NCBI RefSeq assembly: GCF_014202645.1
Contig: NZ_JACHHG010000004.1
Location: 62,001 to 126,000 of the forward strand
DNA length: 64,000 nt
Source of the DNA: Deinobacterium chartae
GTDB taxonomy: Bacteria > Deinococcota > Deinococci > Deinococcales > Deinococcaceae
Direction of reading: 5' to 3'
The position numbers were made by a program, and so were the translations under genes. Shown piece after piece: positions 17,364-26,433 of the stretch. The notes under the pieces were generated by a model that had not been told where the DNA came from, searched no databases, and saw only the letters and a program-made list of their open reading frames with translations. Within the stretch, counting starts at the first letter, position 1; each line of letters opens with the position of its first letter.

Positions 17364-19196
17364 TCAGGCGTGGTGGGGGAGCAGGTTTTCCGGCACGGTC
17401 TCGCGCAGCAGGCGGCGCACGTCTTCCGGGCTCCAGCGGCGCGCGGCATCCTCGAGGCGCTGGACCTGGTTCCGGACCCACTGCGGGTCGGGTTGCTCGA
17501 GTTCGGCCACGAAGATCTCCGAGTGTTCGGTCGCGGTGATGTTCTCGGCAGTGGTCAGCAGTTCCTCGTACAGCTTCTCGCCCGGGCGCATGCCGGTGAA
17601 GACCACCTCCACGCCCTGTGCGCCGGTCAGCTGGATCAGGTCCTGTGCCAAGTCGGCGATGCGCACCGGTTGTCCCATGTTCAGCACGTGCACCGAACCG
17701 TTGAGGGCGAGGCCGCCTGCTTGCACCACCAGCCTCGAGGCTTCGGGGATGGTCATGAAGTAGCGGGTCATTTCCGGGTGCGTTACGGTGATCGGTCCGC
17801 CTGCCTTGATCTGGGCCAAGAAGGTGGGAACCACGCTGCCACGGCTGCCCAACACGTTGCCGAAGCGCACCGAGACAAAAGCCTGGCCGGGTTTGGTGCG
17901 CTGCGCCCCGCTAGAGACCAGCATCTCCGCCACGCGCTTGGAAGCGCCCATCACCGAGGTGGGGTTGACGGCCTTATCGGTCGAGATGTTGACCAGGCGC
18001 TCTACCCCGAACTCGAGGGAGAGTTCCACCACGTTGCGCGTTCCGACGATGTTGTTGAGGATGGCCTCGCAGGGGCTGCCCTCCATCAGCGGAACGTGCT
18101 TGTGGGCAGCGGCGTGGAACACCACGTTCGGACGGTGCTGCCCGAAGACCGCACGCAGCCGGGTTTCATCGCGCACGTCACCGATCAGGGCCACGCAGTC
18201 GATGTCAGGCCAGTTGCGGGCCATTTCCTGCTCGATGTTGAAGATCGAGTTCTCGCCACGTCCGAACAGGATCACGCGGCGCGGTGCGAACTGCACCACC
18301 TGACGCACCAGTTCCGAGCCGATCGAGCCGCCCGCTCCGGTGACGAGCACCACCTTGTCCCGCAGGTAGCCTGCAATGGCTTGCGTGTCGATCTGGGCCG
18401 GAGGACGGCGCAGCAGGTCCTCGGGGCGTACCTCGCGGATCTGCGAGACCGAGACCTGTCCGCCCAGGATCTCGTAGATTCCGGGGATGATCCGGTAAGC
18501 CACACCTGCGCCCTTGCTCTGGGCGATCACCTTACGAACGACCTCGCCTCCGGCCGAAGGGATGGCGATCAGGACCTCGTTGACCTGCTGGGCCTCGATG
18601 ACGCGGGCGAGCGTATCCAGCGTGCCCAGCATCGGCAGCCCCATGAAGGTCTTGCGCTGCTTGTCCGGATCGTCGTCGACAAAACCGATTACGTCCAGGC
18701 CCGCTTCGGGGTGACGGCCGATCTCGCGGGCGATCATCACGCCCGCGTCGCCAGCACCCACCACCAGCACCCGCTTGCGCGGCCCCTCGAAGGTCGTAGC
18801 AGCCGTGCGGCGCCCATCTCTTTCGAAGATCAGACGGAACAGCAGGCGCGCGGCTCCCATGGTCAGCAGGGCGAACAGGCCCTCGAGCAGCGGAACCGAG
18901 CGGGGGATGCCGCCGGGCTGTACGAGCAGCAGCGCCAGCTGGAGCAGCACTGTGGTGCTGCCTACGGCCAGCAGCAGCCGGTACAGGTCGTGGACACTTA
19001 CGATCTGCCACCGTTGGCGGTGAAGGCGAAACCGATAGATCACGAAGGCTTTGAACGGGAGTGTGGCTGCTACGTAGAGCGCCAGAGGTACCGCGTATCC
19101 TTGAAGGTGGCCATCGAGGCGGGTGCTATAGGCGAGCAGAGCCGCAACGCTCCACAAGAAGAGGTCAATCAGGTATTTGACATGCACGGTGGTCAT
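17364..19196 (-). CDS. pglF: UDP-GlcNAc 4,6-dehydratase, membrane-bound (PglF/WbpM/CapD type)
   Basis: A 610-residue enzyme that converts UDP-GlcNAc to UDP-2-acetamido-2,6-dideoxy-4-hexulose. About four N-terminal helices (residues 8-125), a first Rossmann module with VLVVGAGDAG (~143) and the catalytic SDR module with VVLVTGAGGSIGSELV (~283). The active site NISTDKAVNPTSVMGASKR shows Met replacing the SDR Tyr, as in the large PglF/WbpM class. Followed in the pathway by the adjacent pglE- and pglD-like genes. It has its own direct-repeat promoter and a 147-nt leader with a hairpin. Confidence 0.9.
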   Translation of the reverse strand: MTTVHVKYLIDLFLWSVAALLAYSTRLDGHLQGYAVPLALYVAATLPFKAFVIYRFRLHRQRWQIVSVHDLYRLLLAVGSTTVLLQLALLLVQPGGIPRSVPLLEGLFALLTMGAARLLFRLIFERDGRRTAATTFEGPRKRVLVVGAGDAGVMIAREIGRHPEAGLDVIGFVDDDPDKQRKTFMGLPMLGTLDTLARVIEAQQVNEVLIAIPSAGGEVVRKVIAQSKGAGVAYRIIPGIYEILGGQVSVSQIREVRPEDLLRRPPAQIDTQAIAGYLRDKVVLVTGAGGSIGSELVRQVVQFAPRRVILFGRGENSIFNIEQEMARNWPDIDCVALIGDVRDETRLRAVFGQHRPNVVFHAAAHKHVPLMEGSPCEAILNNIVGTRNVVELSLEFGVERLVNISTDKAVNPTSVMGASKRVAEMLVSSGAQRTKPGQAFVSVRFGNVLGSRGSVVPTFLAQIKAGGPITVTHPEMTRYFMTIPEASRLVVQAGGLALNGSVHVLNMGQPVRIADLAQDLIQLTGAQGVEVVFTGMRPGEKLYEELLTTAENITATEHSEIFVAELEQPDPQWVRNQVQRLEDAARRWSPEDVRRLLRETVPENLLPHHA

Positions 19197-19290
19197 GGCA
19201 GGTCTCCCTCGAGGCTTGGAACGAACGACACGCTCAGGAGCAATACGTGGATGGGAGGGGCAGCTATAGGATTCTCCCTAGACAAAGAAG

Positions 19291-19330
19291 CTGCGGCAAA
19301 GCCGTTCTGAACTGAAAGGGGTTGCCGCAG
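19291..19330 (-). promoter_or_regulatory. Hairpin in pglF leader
   Basis: Perfect 9-bp inverted repeat CTGCGGCAA / TTGCCGCAG with a 22-nt loop, lying between the pglF promoter and its start. It could end read-through from the upstream operon or act in the 5' leader. Confidence 0.4.
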
Positions 19331-19342
19331 TCACTATGGAAA

Positions 19343-19375
19343 ATTATGGGAGTTCTTTGTTACTCGTATTTTACC
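19343..19375 (-). promoter_or_regulatory. pglF promoter with 11-bp-phased direct repeat
   Basis: On the minus strand: GGTAAA-N5-AGTAAC-N10-CATAAT. The first repeat is identical to that of the wbpA promoter, and both spacings are conserved. It lies just downstream of the pglE-like stop, so pglF can be transcribed apart from the long operon. Confidence 0.6.
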
Positions 19376-19390
19376 TCGCCTGCGGTGCGG

Positions 19391-20584
19391 TTATTCCTGT
19401 TGAGCGCCCTGAACGACCTCGCAAACGACCTGCGCCATGTATTCCATGTCTGCGACGGTCAGGGTCGGGTGCACCAGAAACATCAGCGACGTTTCGCCGA
19501 GCTCTCGAGCAATCGGGAAACGCTCCTGGGGCCCTAAGCCGGCGTTTATAAAGGCTTTTTCCAGGTAAATTTCAGAGCAAGAACCGCTGAAACAGGGAAT
19601 TCCCTGGGCCGCAATTTCGGCCAGGATGCGGTCGCGGTCCCAACCGGGCTTAAGCCGTTCGGGCCGTACAAAGGCATAATACTTGTAGTAGGCGTGGCCA
19701 ATGTCACCGGGCGGAAGCGTGAGACGTAAACCCTCGAGTCCGGCCAGCCTTTGGTTGAGCACGTCTGCGTTCTCACGCCGGCGGCGGGTCCACTCGGGCA
19801 GTTTGCGCAGTTGGAGACGTCCAATGGCCGCTTGCACCTCGAGCATACGCCAGTTGGTCCCGAAAGACTCGTGTAGCCAGCGGAACCCCGGGGCATGCTC
19901 GCGGTGGTAGACCGCGTCGTAGCTCTTGCCGTGATCCTTGAAAGCCCAGGCACGCTTCCAGACTGTTTCGTCGTTGGTGACCAGCAGTCCACCCTCGCCG
20001 CCGGTAGTCATGATCTTGTCCTGGCAGAACGAGAAGCAGCCTATGTCGCCGATCGAACCCACCGGGCGCCCCTTGTAGGTTGCCCCGTGCGCTTGGGCAC
20101 AGTCTTCGATCACGAAAATGCCGCGCTCACGTGCCAGCTCGAGAATAGGGTCCATGTCGCACGGCCATCCCGCGAGGTGCACCACGATGATGGCCCGGGT
20201 CCGGGGGCTCAGGACCTGTGCGATGGTCTCGGCCGTGATGTTCTGCGACACCGGATCCACCTCGGCCAGTACCGGGGTTGCGCCGCGCATCACCGCCGCA
20301 CTCGCCGAGGCGATGAAGGTACGCGGTGTGGTCACGACCTCGTCACCCGGACCCACGCCCAGTGCGTACAGCGCCAGCTCGAGCGCCACCGTGCCGTTGT
20401 GCAGCGCAATGGCATGTTTCACGCCCAGCGCCTCAGCGTACTCCCGTTCGAATTCTCGGCCCTCATTCCCGGTCCAGTAGTTCACCTTGCCCGACTGCAG
20501 TACCTGGGTGACCGCTTCGATCTCGTCCTGTTCAAAGTGTGGCCAGGGACCGAACCGTTGCGTTTGCTTCTGTGCTACGGTCAT
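19391..20584 (-). CDS. pglE: DegT/DnrJ/EryC1 sugar aminotransferase (PglE-like)
   Basis: A 397-residue PLP enzyme predicted to aminate C4 of the PglF product to UDP-4-amino-4,6-dideoxy-GlcNAc. Seen: NGTVALELAL (cofactor phosphate site), VIEDCAQAHGATYKG and the Schiff-base lysine at residue 190 in FCQDKIMTTGGEGG, an SFCQDK variant typical of the perosamine/PglE-type group. ATG at 20584 overlaps the stop of the acetyltransferase gene (ATGA). The PglE assignment rests on adjacency to PglD and PglF homologues; other 4-aminotransferases look alike. Confidence 0.87.
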   Translation of the reverse strand: MTVAQKQTQRFGPWPHFEQDEIEAVTQVLQSGKVNYWTGNEGREFEREYAEALGVKHAIALHNGTVALELALYALGVGPGDEVVTTPRTFIASASAAVMRGATPVLAEVDPVSQNITAETIAQVLSPRTRAIIVVHLAGWPCDMDPILELARERGIFVIEDCAQAHGATYKGRPVGSIGDIGCFSFCQDKIMTTGGEGGLLVTNDETVWKRAWAFKDHGKSYDAVYHREHAPGFRWLHESFGTNWRMLEVQAAIGRLQLRKLPEWTRRRRENADVLNQRLAGLEGLRLTLPPGDIGHAYYKYYAFVRPERLKPGWDRDRILAEIAAQGIPCFSGSCSEIYLEKAFINAGLGPQERFPIARELGETSLMFLVHPTLTVADMEYMAQVVCEVVQGAQQE

Positions 20585-21207
20585 GATTTCACCTCGGTGT
20601 TACGCGGTCGGGCTGGAACTCCCACCGCTGTGATTCCTGATTCTAAATGTCCTATAACCGCCCCACCTGCGCCGACCGTACTCCAGGCCCCCACCTTCAC
20701 CCCGGGAATAGCTGCGCTGGCAACACCCATCAACACGCCTTCCTCAAGGTGCACGCCTCCGGCTAACCGGACGCCGGGGGCGACGTGTACAAAGTCCTCG
20801 AGGATGCAGTCGTGATCCACGCTGGCTCCGGTATTCACGATCACGTGTTCACCCAAGATTGCATCCGGCTGGACCACCGCCCCTGCGCATACCACGGTAC
20901 CTGCACCGATGCGGGCGCTTGGATGCACGCTGGCCATAGGGTGGGTTACGGAGATCCAGCGGGTTCTCGGGTATCGCTGTGAGATGTGAGCGCGTGCCCG
21001 GTTCGACCCAATGGCAATCACTGCCTGTGGATCCGGTACCTCGTTCAGCAGGTGCATGCCGCCCAACACCGGCACATCCAGTATCTTTTCCCCCGCTCTC
21101 GAGGAGTTATCGTCGAGCACGCCCCGTACCGGCAGTCCCGCTGCGTGCAGGGTGGCGATCACCACCTTGGCATGCCCCCCGGCTCCCAGCACGAAGATGC
21201 CCGTCAT
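20581..21207 (-). CDS. pglD: Sugar N-acetyltransferase, left-handed beta-helix (PglD/NeuD type)
   Basis: A 208-residue enzyme. The N-terminal Rossmann-like half (IFVLGAGGHAKVV...VRGVLDDN) binds the UDP-sugar and the C-terminal hexapeptide-repeat helix binds acetyl-CoA. The catalytic base is His132 in NTGASVDHDC, as in PglD. It should acetylate the 4-amino group to give UDP-di-N-acetylbacillosamine. The ATG at 21207 overlaps the upstream stop (ATGA); an in-frame extension lies within the previous gene and is rejected. Confidence 0.88.
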   Translation of the reverse strand: MTGIFVLGAGGHAKVVIATLHAAGLPVRGVLDDNSSRAGEKILDVPVLGGMHLLNEVPDPQAVIAIGSNRARAHISQRYPRTRWISVTHPMASVHPSARIGAGTVVCAGAVVQPDAILGEHVIVNTGASVDHDCILEDFVHVAPGVRLAGGVHLEEGVLMGVASAAIPGVKVGAWSTVGAGGAVIGHLESGITAVGVPARPRNTEVKS

Positions 21208-22988
21208 GTTCCGTTCCTCGAGGAGGACCCGGTAAAACGGGGCATGGTCGCGTCTCCGGCTGCACTGATACCCTCGCGGCGGAACACCTTGATAACCGTG
21301 AGCCACAAGATCTTGAGGTCCAGCCAGAAGTTGTGGTGATCCACGTACCACACGTCGAGGGCGAACTTCTCTTCCCACGACAGGGCGTTACGGCCGTTCA
21401 CCTGGGCCCATCCGGTAATGCCGGGACGCACCTCGTGCCGACGGGCCTGCTCGGGCGTATACAGCTCGAGGTACTCCATCAACAGCGGGCGGGGCCCGAC
21501 CAGGCTCATCTCGCCGCGCAGCACGTTGAACAGTTCGGGCAGTTCGTCCAGCGAGGTGGCGCGCAGGAAGCGACCCAGCGAAGTCAGACGTTCGCTGTCC
21601 GGGAGTGGGCGGCCCTGAGGGTCAGTCGCGTCGCGCATGGTGCGGAACTTGTACATGGCGAACGGCCTGCCGTGGAGTCCTGGGCGCACTTGGCGGAAGA
21701 TCACCGGTGAACCCATCTGTAGCCGGACCAGCAGCGCCACGCCGACCATTAGCGGGGCGAGCAGCAGCAGCCCTAGTGCTGAGGCTACGACATCCAGAGC
21801 GCGTTTAAGCCGATCACCATGTGCGCGGTGGCGTTCGGTCAGCAGCGACGCATACAGCGCCCCGAGCTGCTCCCAGGCCTGCTGTGGTCGAAAGTCGCGC
21901 AGCACCCGCTCTCGTCCCGCAGCACCCAGTGCGCGGGCCCGCTGGGGTTGCTCCAGCAGCTCCAGCAGCGCGACTTCAAGGCGATGCGCGTCTCCCACCG
22001 GTACCCTCAGTCCGGTCACACCGTCTACCACCGCGTCGCGTGCGCCAGTCGCGTTGGTCGTTACCACCGCCAATCCGGCCGCCGCCGCCTCGAGGGCTAC
22101 GGTTCCGAACCCCTCTCGGTGGGTCGGGAAGGCCAGCAGGTGCATCAACGGGTAGTATGGCGCGGTGTCCGGCACGAACCCTGCCCGAACGATGCCCGGG
22201 TGCTGCTCGAGGGTCCGCCGTGCCTCGAGTGGCAGTGGATCTCCCGGCTCGTGGTCTCCCAGCAGCAACAGCCTCACCTCGGGCTTCCGCGCATAAATGC
22301 GCCCGAACGCGTCCAGCAGCTCCACGATGCCTTTGTCGCGCACAAAGCGGCCTACGAAACCGATCACCGGGGTACCCTCGGGCAAGTTCAGTCGGGTGCG
22401 CAGCGCCGCCGTCTGCGTAATGTCCGTCGCCTCCGGCGCGAAACGCTGCGCCTCGAGGCCGTTGCAGGTGCCGTGGCCCAGTACCACCGCTTTGGCTGCG
22501 GGCACCACGCCCAGCGCTACCGCTCGCTCCCGCAGGCTGGGGCTCACGCATACCACCCGGTGGGCGCAGGCGCAGGCTACCCGTTCGGTCAGCTGAAGGA
22601 TGCGGCGCTTGAGCCCGCGCGTCGTCTCCAGCCGCAGACCGTGCAGAGTGTAAACCCGTACCGGTACACCCGCAAGTGCAGCTGCCACGCTTCCCAGCAG
22701 ACCGGCTTTGGGCGTTCCAGCATTCACGATCTGCGGCCGCAGCCGACGCATCAGCCACCAGGTCCGCAGAAGCGCCGCTGCGTCATGGAGTGGTGCAATT
22801 TCCCGCTGCATCGGCAGTTGGTGTGCGGTCACCCCCTCCTGGCGTGCGACCTCTTCGAGGTCAGCAGCAGGCTCTGGCGCGGCAGCCAGGTGCAGCTCCC
22901 AGCCCGCCGCGCGGAAGTGGGCCAGTTGGCCGCGCAGGAACGACCGCGCGCTGAGCGGCACGGTGACCAAGTACAACATCCGCTTCAT
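21204..22988 (-). CDS. GT4 glycosyltransferase fused to PglC-like phosphoglycosyltransferase
   Basis: A 594-residue two-domain protein. Residues 1-~375 are a GT4 (GT-B fold) transferase with VIGFVGRFVRDKGIVEL and the donor-binding E-x7-E pair Glu292/Glu300 in HREGFGTVALE. Residues ~393-585 are a monotopic phosphoglycosyl transferase: one re-entrant hydrophobic helix (LGLLLLAPLMVGVALL), FRQVRPGLHGRPFAMYKFRTM, catalytic dyad Asp481-Glu482 in SLDELPELF, MSLVGPRP and PGITGWAQVNGRN. The second domain would start the glycan on undecaprenyl phosphate; the first may add the next sugar. ATG at 22988 overlaps the GT2 stop; upstream extension is rejected. Confidence 0.9.
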   Translation of the reverse strand: MKRMLYLVTVPLSARSFLRGQLAHFRAAGWELHLAAAPEPAADLEEVARQEGVTAHQLPMQREIAPLHDAAALLRTWWLMRRLRPQIVNAGTPKAGLLGSVAAALAGVPVRVYTLHGLRLETTRGLKRRILQLTERVACACAHRVVCVSPSLRERAVALGVVPAAKAVVLGHGTCNGLEAQRFAPEATDITQTAALRTRLNLPEGTPVIGFVGRFVRDKGIVELLDAFGRIYARKPEVRLLLLGDHEPGDPLPLEARRTLEQHPGIVRAGFVPDTAPYYPLMHLLAFPTHREGFGTVALEAAAAGLAVVTTNATGARDAVVDGVTGLRVPVGDAHRLEVALLELLEQPQRARALGAAGRERVLRDFRPQQAWEQLGALYASLLTERHRAHGDRLKRALDVVASALGLLLLAPLMVGVALLVRLQMGSPVIFRQVRPGLHGRPFAMYKFRTMRDATDPQGRPLPDSERLTSLGRFLRATSLDELPELFNVLRGEMSLVGPRPLLMEYLELYTPEQARRHEVRPGITGWAQVNGRNALSWEEKFALDVWYVDHHNFWLDLKILWLTVIKVFRREGISAAGDATMPRFTGSSSRNGT

Positions 22989-23881
22989 GTGCCCACCTCG
23001 AGCGGCGTCCACGCCGCCTGCGGCAGAAAGGTCCGGATGTGCCGCAGCGTCTCTAGGGCCTCGGCCTGCTCCTGCACGCTCAGCGGACGGTTGCGGCGTA
23101 GCAGCAGCTCGCTTTCGCGGCCCAGTGCGCTCATTACTCGATACACGCCGTCTTTGGCATACGAGGTCAGCAGTGCCCGCAGCGTTCCCAGTTGGCCCAA
23201 CTGGGCCGGACCGCGCTGGTGCAGCACTCGGCGCACGCCTTGCGAGCTGCGCAGGTACTTGCGCAGGTAAGGCAGGCCCAACTCGCGGTAGAACAGCAGC
23301 GGCCGCTCGAGGACCGCGAAGCGCGAGTGGGGTAGGCTGCGGGTCCACAGTTCGAAGTCCTCGGCGCGATCGTGCGCCTCATCGTACGGGAAGCGTCGGA
23401 ACCACTCGCTGCGCCCGGTGACAGTCGGGTGTATGAACGGGCTGCCCCCCAGCGCCTGCGCCGCCGAATGCGGCGGCGTGGTGCTGCGGTAGCCGTACGG
23501 ACGGCCCTGAACGTCGATGGCGTATACCGCGCTACCCACCACGTCCACCTCTGGGTGCGCGTCTAAGAAGGCCAACTGGTAGGCCAGCCGCTCCGGGTGC
23601 ATTAGGTCGTCTGCATCCATGCGAGCTAGCAGCGGGGCTTGCGCCAGCGTGGCGATCTGGTTAAGCCGTGCGGCCAAGCCCCGGTTTTGCCCGTCGCTCA
23701 CCACCCGGATGCGTGGGTCGCTGAAGGAGCGCACCAAATTGAGCGAGTCGTCCTGAGAGCCATCGTCCACGACGATCAGCTCCCAGCGTGTTTCGGTCTG
23801 CGCCAGCACTGAGGCCAGGGCGAGTGCTAGAAACGGGGCCGCGTTGTAGACCGGCAGCCCGATCGACACCCGCGGCGTCAC
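22985..23881 (-). CDS. Family 2 glycosyltransferase
   Basis: A 298-residue GT-A fold enzyme. Seen: VSIGLPVYNAAPFLALALAS at the N-terminus, LIVVDDGSQDDS (nucleotide-binding Asp), and the metal-binding DXD-like MDADDLMHPERL near residue 93. It adds one sugar of the repeat unit on the cytosolic face. GTG start overlaps the upstream GT4 stop (GTGA). Donor and acceptor unknown. Confidence 0.9.
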   Translation of the reverse strand: MTPRVSIGLPVYNAAPFLALALASVLAQTETRWELIVVDDGSQDDSLNLVRSFSDPRIRVVSDGQNRGLAARLNQIATLAQAPLLARMDADDLMHPERLAYQLAFLDAHPEVDVVGSAVYAIDVQGRPYGYRSTTPPHSAAQALGGSPFIHPTVTGRSEWFRRFPYDEAHDRAEDFELWTRSLPHSRFAVLERPLLFYRELGLPYLRKYLRSSQGVRRVLHQRGPAQLGQLGTLRALLTSYAKDGVYRVMSALGRESELLLRRNRPLSVQEQAEALETLRHIRTFLPQAAWTPLEVGT

Positions 23882-25020
23882 GGGACCCTCCGGGGCCGCG
23901 TCGCGCTGTGCTCCCGTGCCCCTGCGCTCTCAAGCAGTGATGCAAAGAAGGCGATGCGCTCCTGCTCCTTGTGCGCGTAATCCAGCCGCGCAGCTACCTC
24001 GCGCGGCACCCGCCGGCCCTGCCAGGACCGAACGAAGCGCTCGATGTCTCCTAGTGTATCCTTCACGTTGCTCTCGGTGTTGGGAAGGCGCAATATGAAC
24101 TCGGCCCCCGAAAGAAAGTCGGTGTCCAGGTACCCCAAGATCACGGGCAGGCCGTAGGCGAGGTACTCGCGTACCTTCAGCGGTGAGGCCTCCTGCATAC
24201 TGTTGCGGTGCAGTGCCAGTGAGCCCACCGCGCAGTCGGCTGCCTCGAGGATGCGTTCGTAGGACGCGCGGTCCAGATGACCATGCAGGGTCACGTTGGC
24301 GGGGGCGTCTTCTGGAGTGTCCTGAGCGGAGATACCGACCAGATCGAATCGCCAGTCAGGACGCAGGCGCGCCAGTTGCAAGATCTTGTCTACACCGTGC
24401 CACGGCTGCCCGGCGTGGCCAATGAACACCAAGCGCGGCGGCCCGGCGGTGGGTGCTGGCAGCGGTCGGGTGTCCTCAAGGGCGATCCCGTTCCCGATGA
24501 CGGTGTGGGGGGGCCGGAATTTCGCGTAATGCGGTTGCTTGGCGATCTCGTACGAGACATAGACCAGTCCGGCCGCGCGACCCAGCAGTAGGCCGCGTGT
24601 GGCTCGGTAGTAGACCATGAACGGCAGCGAGGCGGAACGCAGTTCACCTAGGTCGTTGGTGTTGACCTCCACCACGACCCGCTGCCGGGTCAGCAATCGC
24701 TGCAGCGGTGGCAGATACAGGTCCTGCCGGGTGTATACCACATCCGGCCGCTCACCTTCGAGGCGCTGCACCAGACGCGCCATAGCCTGCAGCCGTCCAT
24801 CGAACGGGGCGGGCAGGCGGGAACCGCTGTACGTCTCGACTTGGGCCTGCAAACCCAGATTGCTGTGCTGCAAGTCGTGCAGCACGTCGGGCCGCTTGGT
24901 TACAACAAATAGTGTCACCACGTGCCCCAGTTGCTGCCAGGCGCGCGCTTGGCTGAGCACTTTCTTGTAGACCCCGGTGCCGGGTCCCATGTTGAGCTGT
25001 AAGAAGTAAGCAATTTTCAT
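23878..25020 (-). CDS. Family 4 glycosyltransferase
   Basis: A 380-residue GT-B enzyme. The N-terminus MKIAYFLQLNMGPGTGVYKK has the glycine-rich acceptor-side loop of GT4 enzymes, and the C-terminal domain has RLVFIGHAGQPWHGVDKIL and a donor-site region near ASPLKVREYLAYGLPVI, where E-x7-E is degenerate. It is one of three GT activities in the locus. Linked by GTGA to the GT2 gene downstream. Confidence 0.85.
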   Translation of the reverse strand: MKIAYFLQLNMGPGTGVYKKVLSQARAWQQLGHVVTLFVVTKRPDVLHDLQHSNLGLQAQVETYSGSRLPAPFDGRLQAMARLVQRLEGERPDVVYTRQDLYLPPLQRLLTRQRVVVEVNTNDLGELRSASLPFMVYYRATRGLLLGRAAGLVYVSYEIAKQPHYAKFRPPHTVIGNGIALEDTRPLPAPTAGPPRLVFIGHAGQPWHGVDKILQLARLRPDWRFDLVGISAQDTPEDAPANVTLHGHLDRASYERILEAADCAVGSLALHRNSMQEASPLKVREYLAYGLPVILGYLDTDFLSGAEFILRLPNTESNVKDTLGDIERFVRSWQGRRVPREVAARLDYAHKEQERIAFFASLLESAGAREHSATRPRRVP

Positions 25021-25059
25021 ATTTGATAGCCTTCTTGGGTGCTGGAGGAAGAAGAAGGA

Positions 25060-26409
25060 TTAGGGTGCGCCATAGTTTCCCTTATGCAGGTGGGGAGAAG
25101 CTGTCCGGCGTCCCAGCCCTCTCCAGGTCAGCAGAAACAGCAGTAGCGCCGGAGAGACCAGCCCACCCCAGCCGATGTAGTCGAGAATGCTGCCTGAAGT
25201 GAGACCGATGAAGGCGGACACCGACAAGATGGCGCTGAGCAAAAAAACCCGATAGTCCAGCCGGACTAGCACCCGGTCTATCAGGGCCAGGCTGCCGACC
25301 AGCAGCAGCGCGATAATCGTGACGCCTAAGTAGCCCGCGCCGCTCCAGCTAACGGCCAGCAACGAGGCGTTGGTGGCGAAGCCGTCCCCGGTCGCTGCAA
25401 CGGCGACCTCGTAGATCGAGACATCCTGTCCCCCATAGCCTAGCAGCCCGATCCGGAAGATGTTTTCGATCCCGCGGAAGTCGTATTTCTCCGGAAACAC
25501 CGCGAAGAAGTTCGTCTCGGTCGCCCCTGGGATGGCCAGAGTGCGGGCCACGATGCTCTGCATGGCCACGTCAAAGGGCAGTCCGAAGTTTACAGTGTAA
25601 AAGGCTGTCCCTCCCAGGAAAAACAACAGCAGCGTCGGCAGCAGAATCCGCGCCATGGCCCGGAAGTTGATGCGCCGCCAGTCCAGCCGACCGACCCGTT
25701 CCCACAGCAGCAACGCCGCATAGGTGATGAACACGGCCAGCAGTGGAGACTTCTCGCGGGTATGAAAGGCGTACGCTGCCGAGAGCACGAAGCACATCAG
25801 CCATATCCAGCCGCGGAAACGTACCCGACCGACTGCCAGCAGCGCTGCTGCCACCGGGAACAGCACTTTCCCTGCCAACGCGGCTAAGTACGCGCCCTGT
25901 CCAGTCTCGACGCTGTAGCGCACCTCGGTACGGTGCGCCACCGCTTCCATGGTGCTGCTGAAACTGAGCCTTGAACCCAGCAGGATCTCCAGCCCTGGTC
26001 CCATCAGAAAATAGCGTGCGTAGGCGACCAGGCCCACAACGATCAACAGTCCTGCCCACATGACCAACTGTCTCGAGGACGGCGCGACCCACATCGTCTG
26101 GCTGCGGCGGTATTGCGCCTCGAGCAGCAGCCCTGCGGTCCCGACGGTCAGCAGGACCCAGTGGGCCATCACCTGGCGCAGGTACAGGTCAGGATTGCGC
26201 TCGTTGATCAGGAATGCCGGACCGTTCAAATATTGGATGTCGCTCAGTGGCAGATAAGGCGCGATGGCCACGCCTACAGAGTCGATCACGACGAAGCCTG
26301 CCAGGGTAAATGCCAGCAGAGAGGGCCGGCCGGAGCGCAGCACCCAGACCGCCAAGGCCAGGACAGCTGCGCACAGCAGCAATTGGGTGACAGAAATCAG
26401 CTCAACCAT
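25060..26409 (-). CDS. wzy: Repeat-unit polymerase, Wzy-like membrane protein
   Basis: A 449-residue polytopic protein with about ten to eleven hydrophobic helices and no soluble domain. Sequence features such as FHTREKSPLLAVFITYAALL and a large periplasmic loop after FLGGTAFYTVNFGLP are those of O-antigen/EPS polymerases, which share topology more than sequence. Its place between wbpI/wzx and the glycosyltransferases makes polymerase the best call. It sits 24 nt after wbpI. The family is too divergent for certainty. Confidence 0.75.
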   Translation of the reverse strand: MVELISVTQLLLCAAVLALAVWVLRSGRPSLLAFTLAGFVVIDSVGVAIAPYLPLSDIQYLNGPAFLINERNPDLYLRQVMAHWVLLTVGTAGLLLEAQYRRSQTMWVAPSSRQLVMWAGLLIVVGLVAYARYFLMGPGLEILLGSRLSFSSTMEAVAHRTEVRYSVETGQGAYLAALAGKVLFPVAAALLAVGRVRFRGWIWLMCFVLSAAYAFHTREKSPLLAVFITYAALLLWERVGRLDWRRINFRAMARILLPTLLLFFLGGTAFYTVNFGLPFDVAMQSIVARTLAIPGATETNFFAVFPEKYDFRGIENIFRIGLLGYGGQDVSIYEVAVAATGDGFATNASLLAVSWSGAGYLGVTIIALLLVGSLALIDRVLVRLDYRVFLLSAILSVSAFIGLTSGSILDYIGWGGLVSPALLLFLLTWRGLGRRTASPHLHKGNYGAP

Positions 26410-26433
26410 TCCCGTACCTCCTCTGGAGCCACT

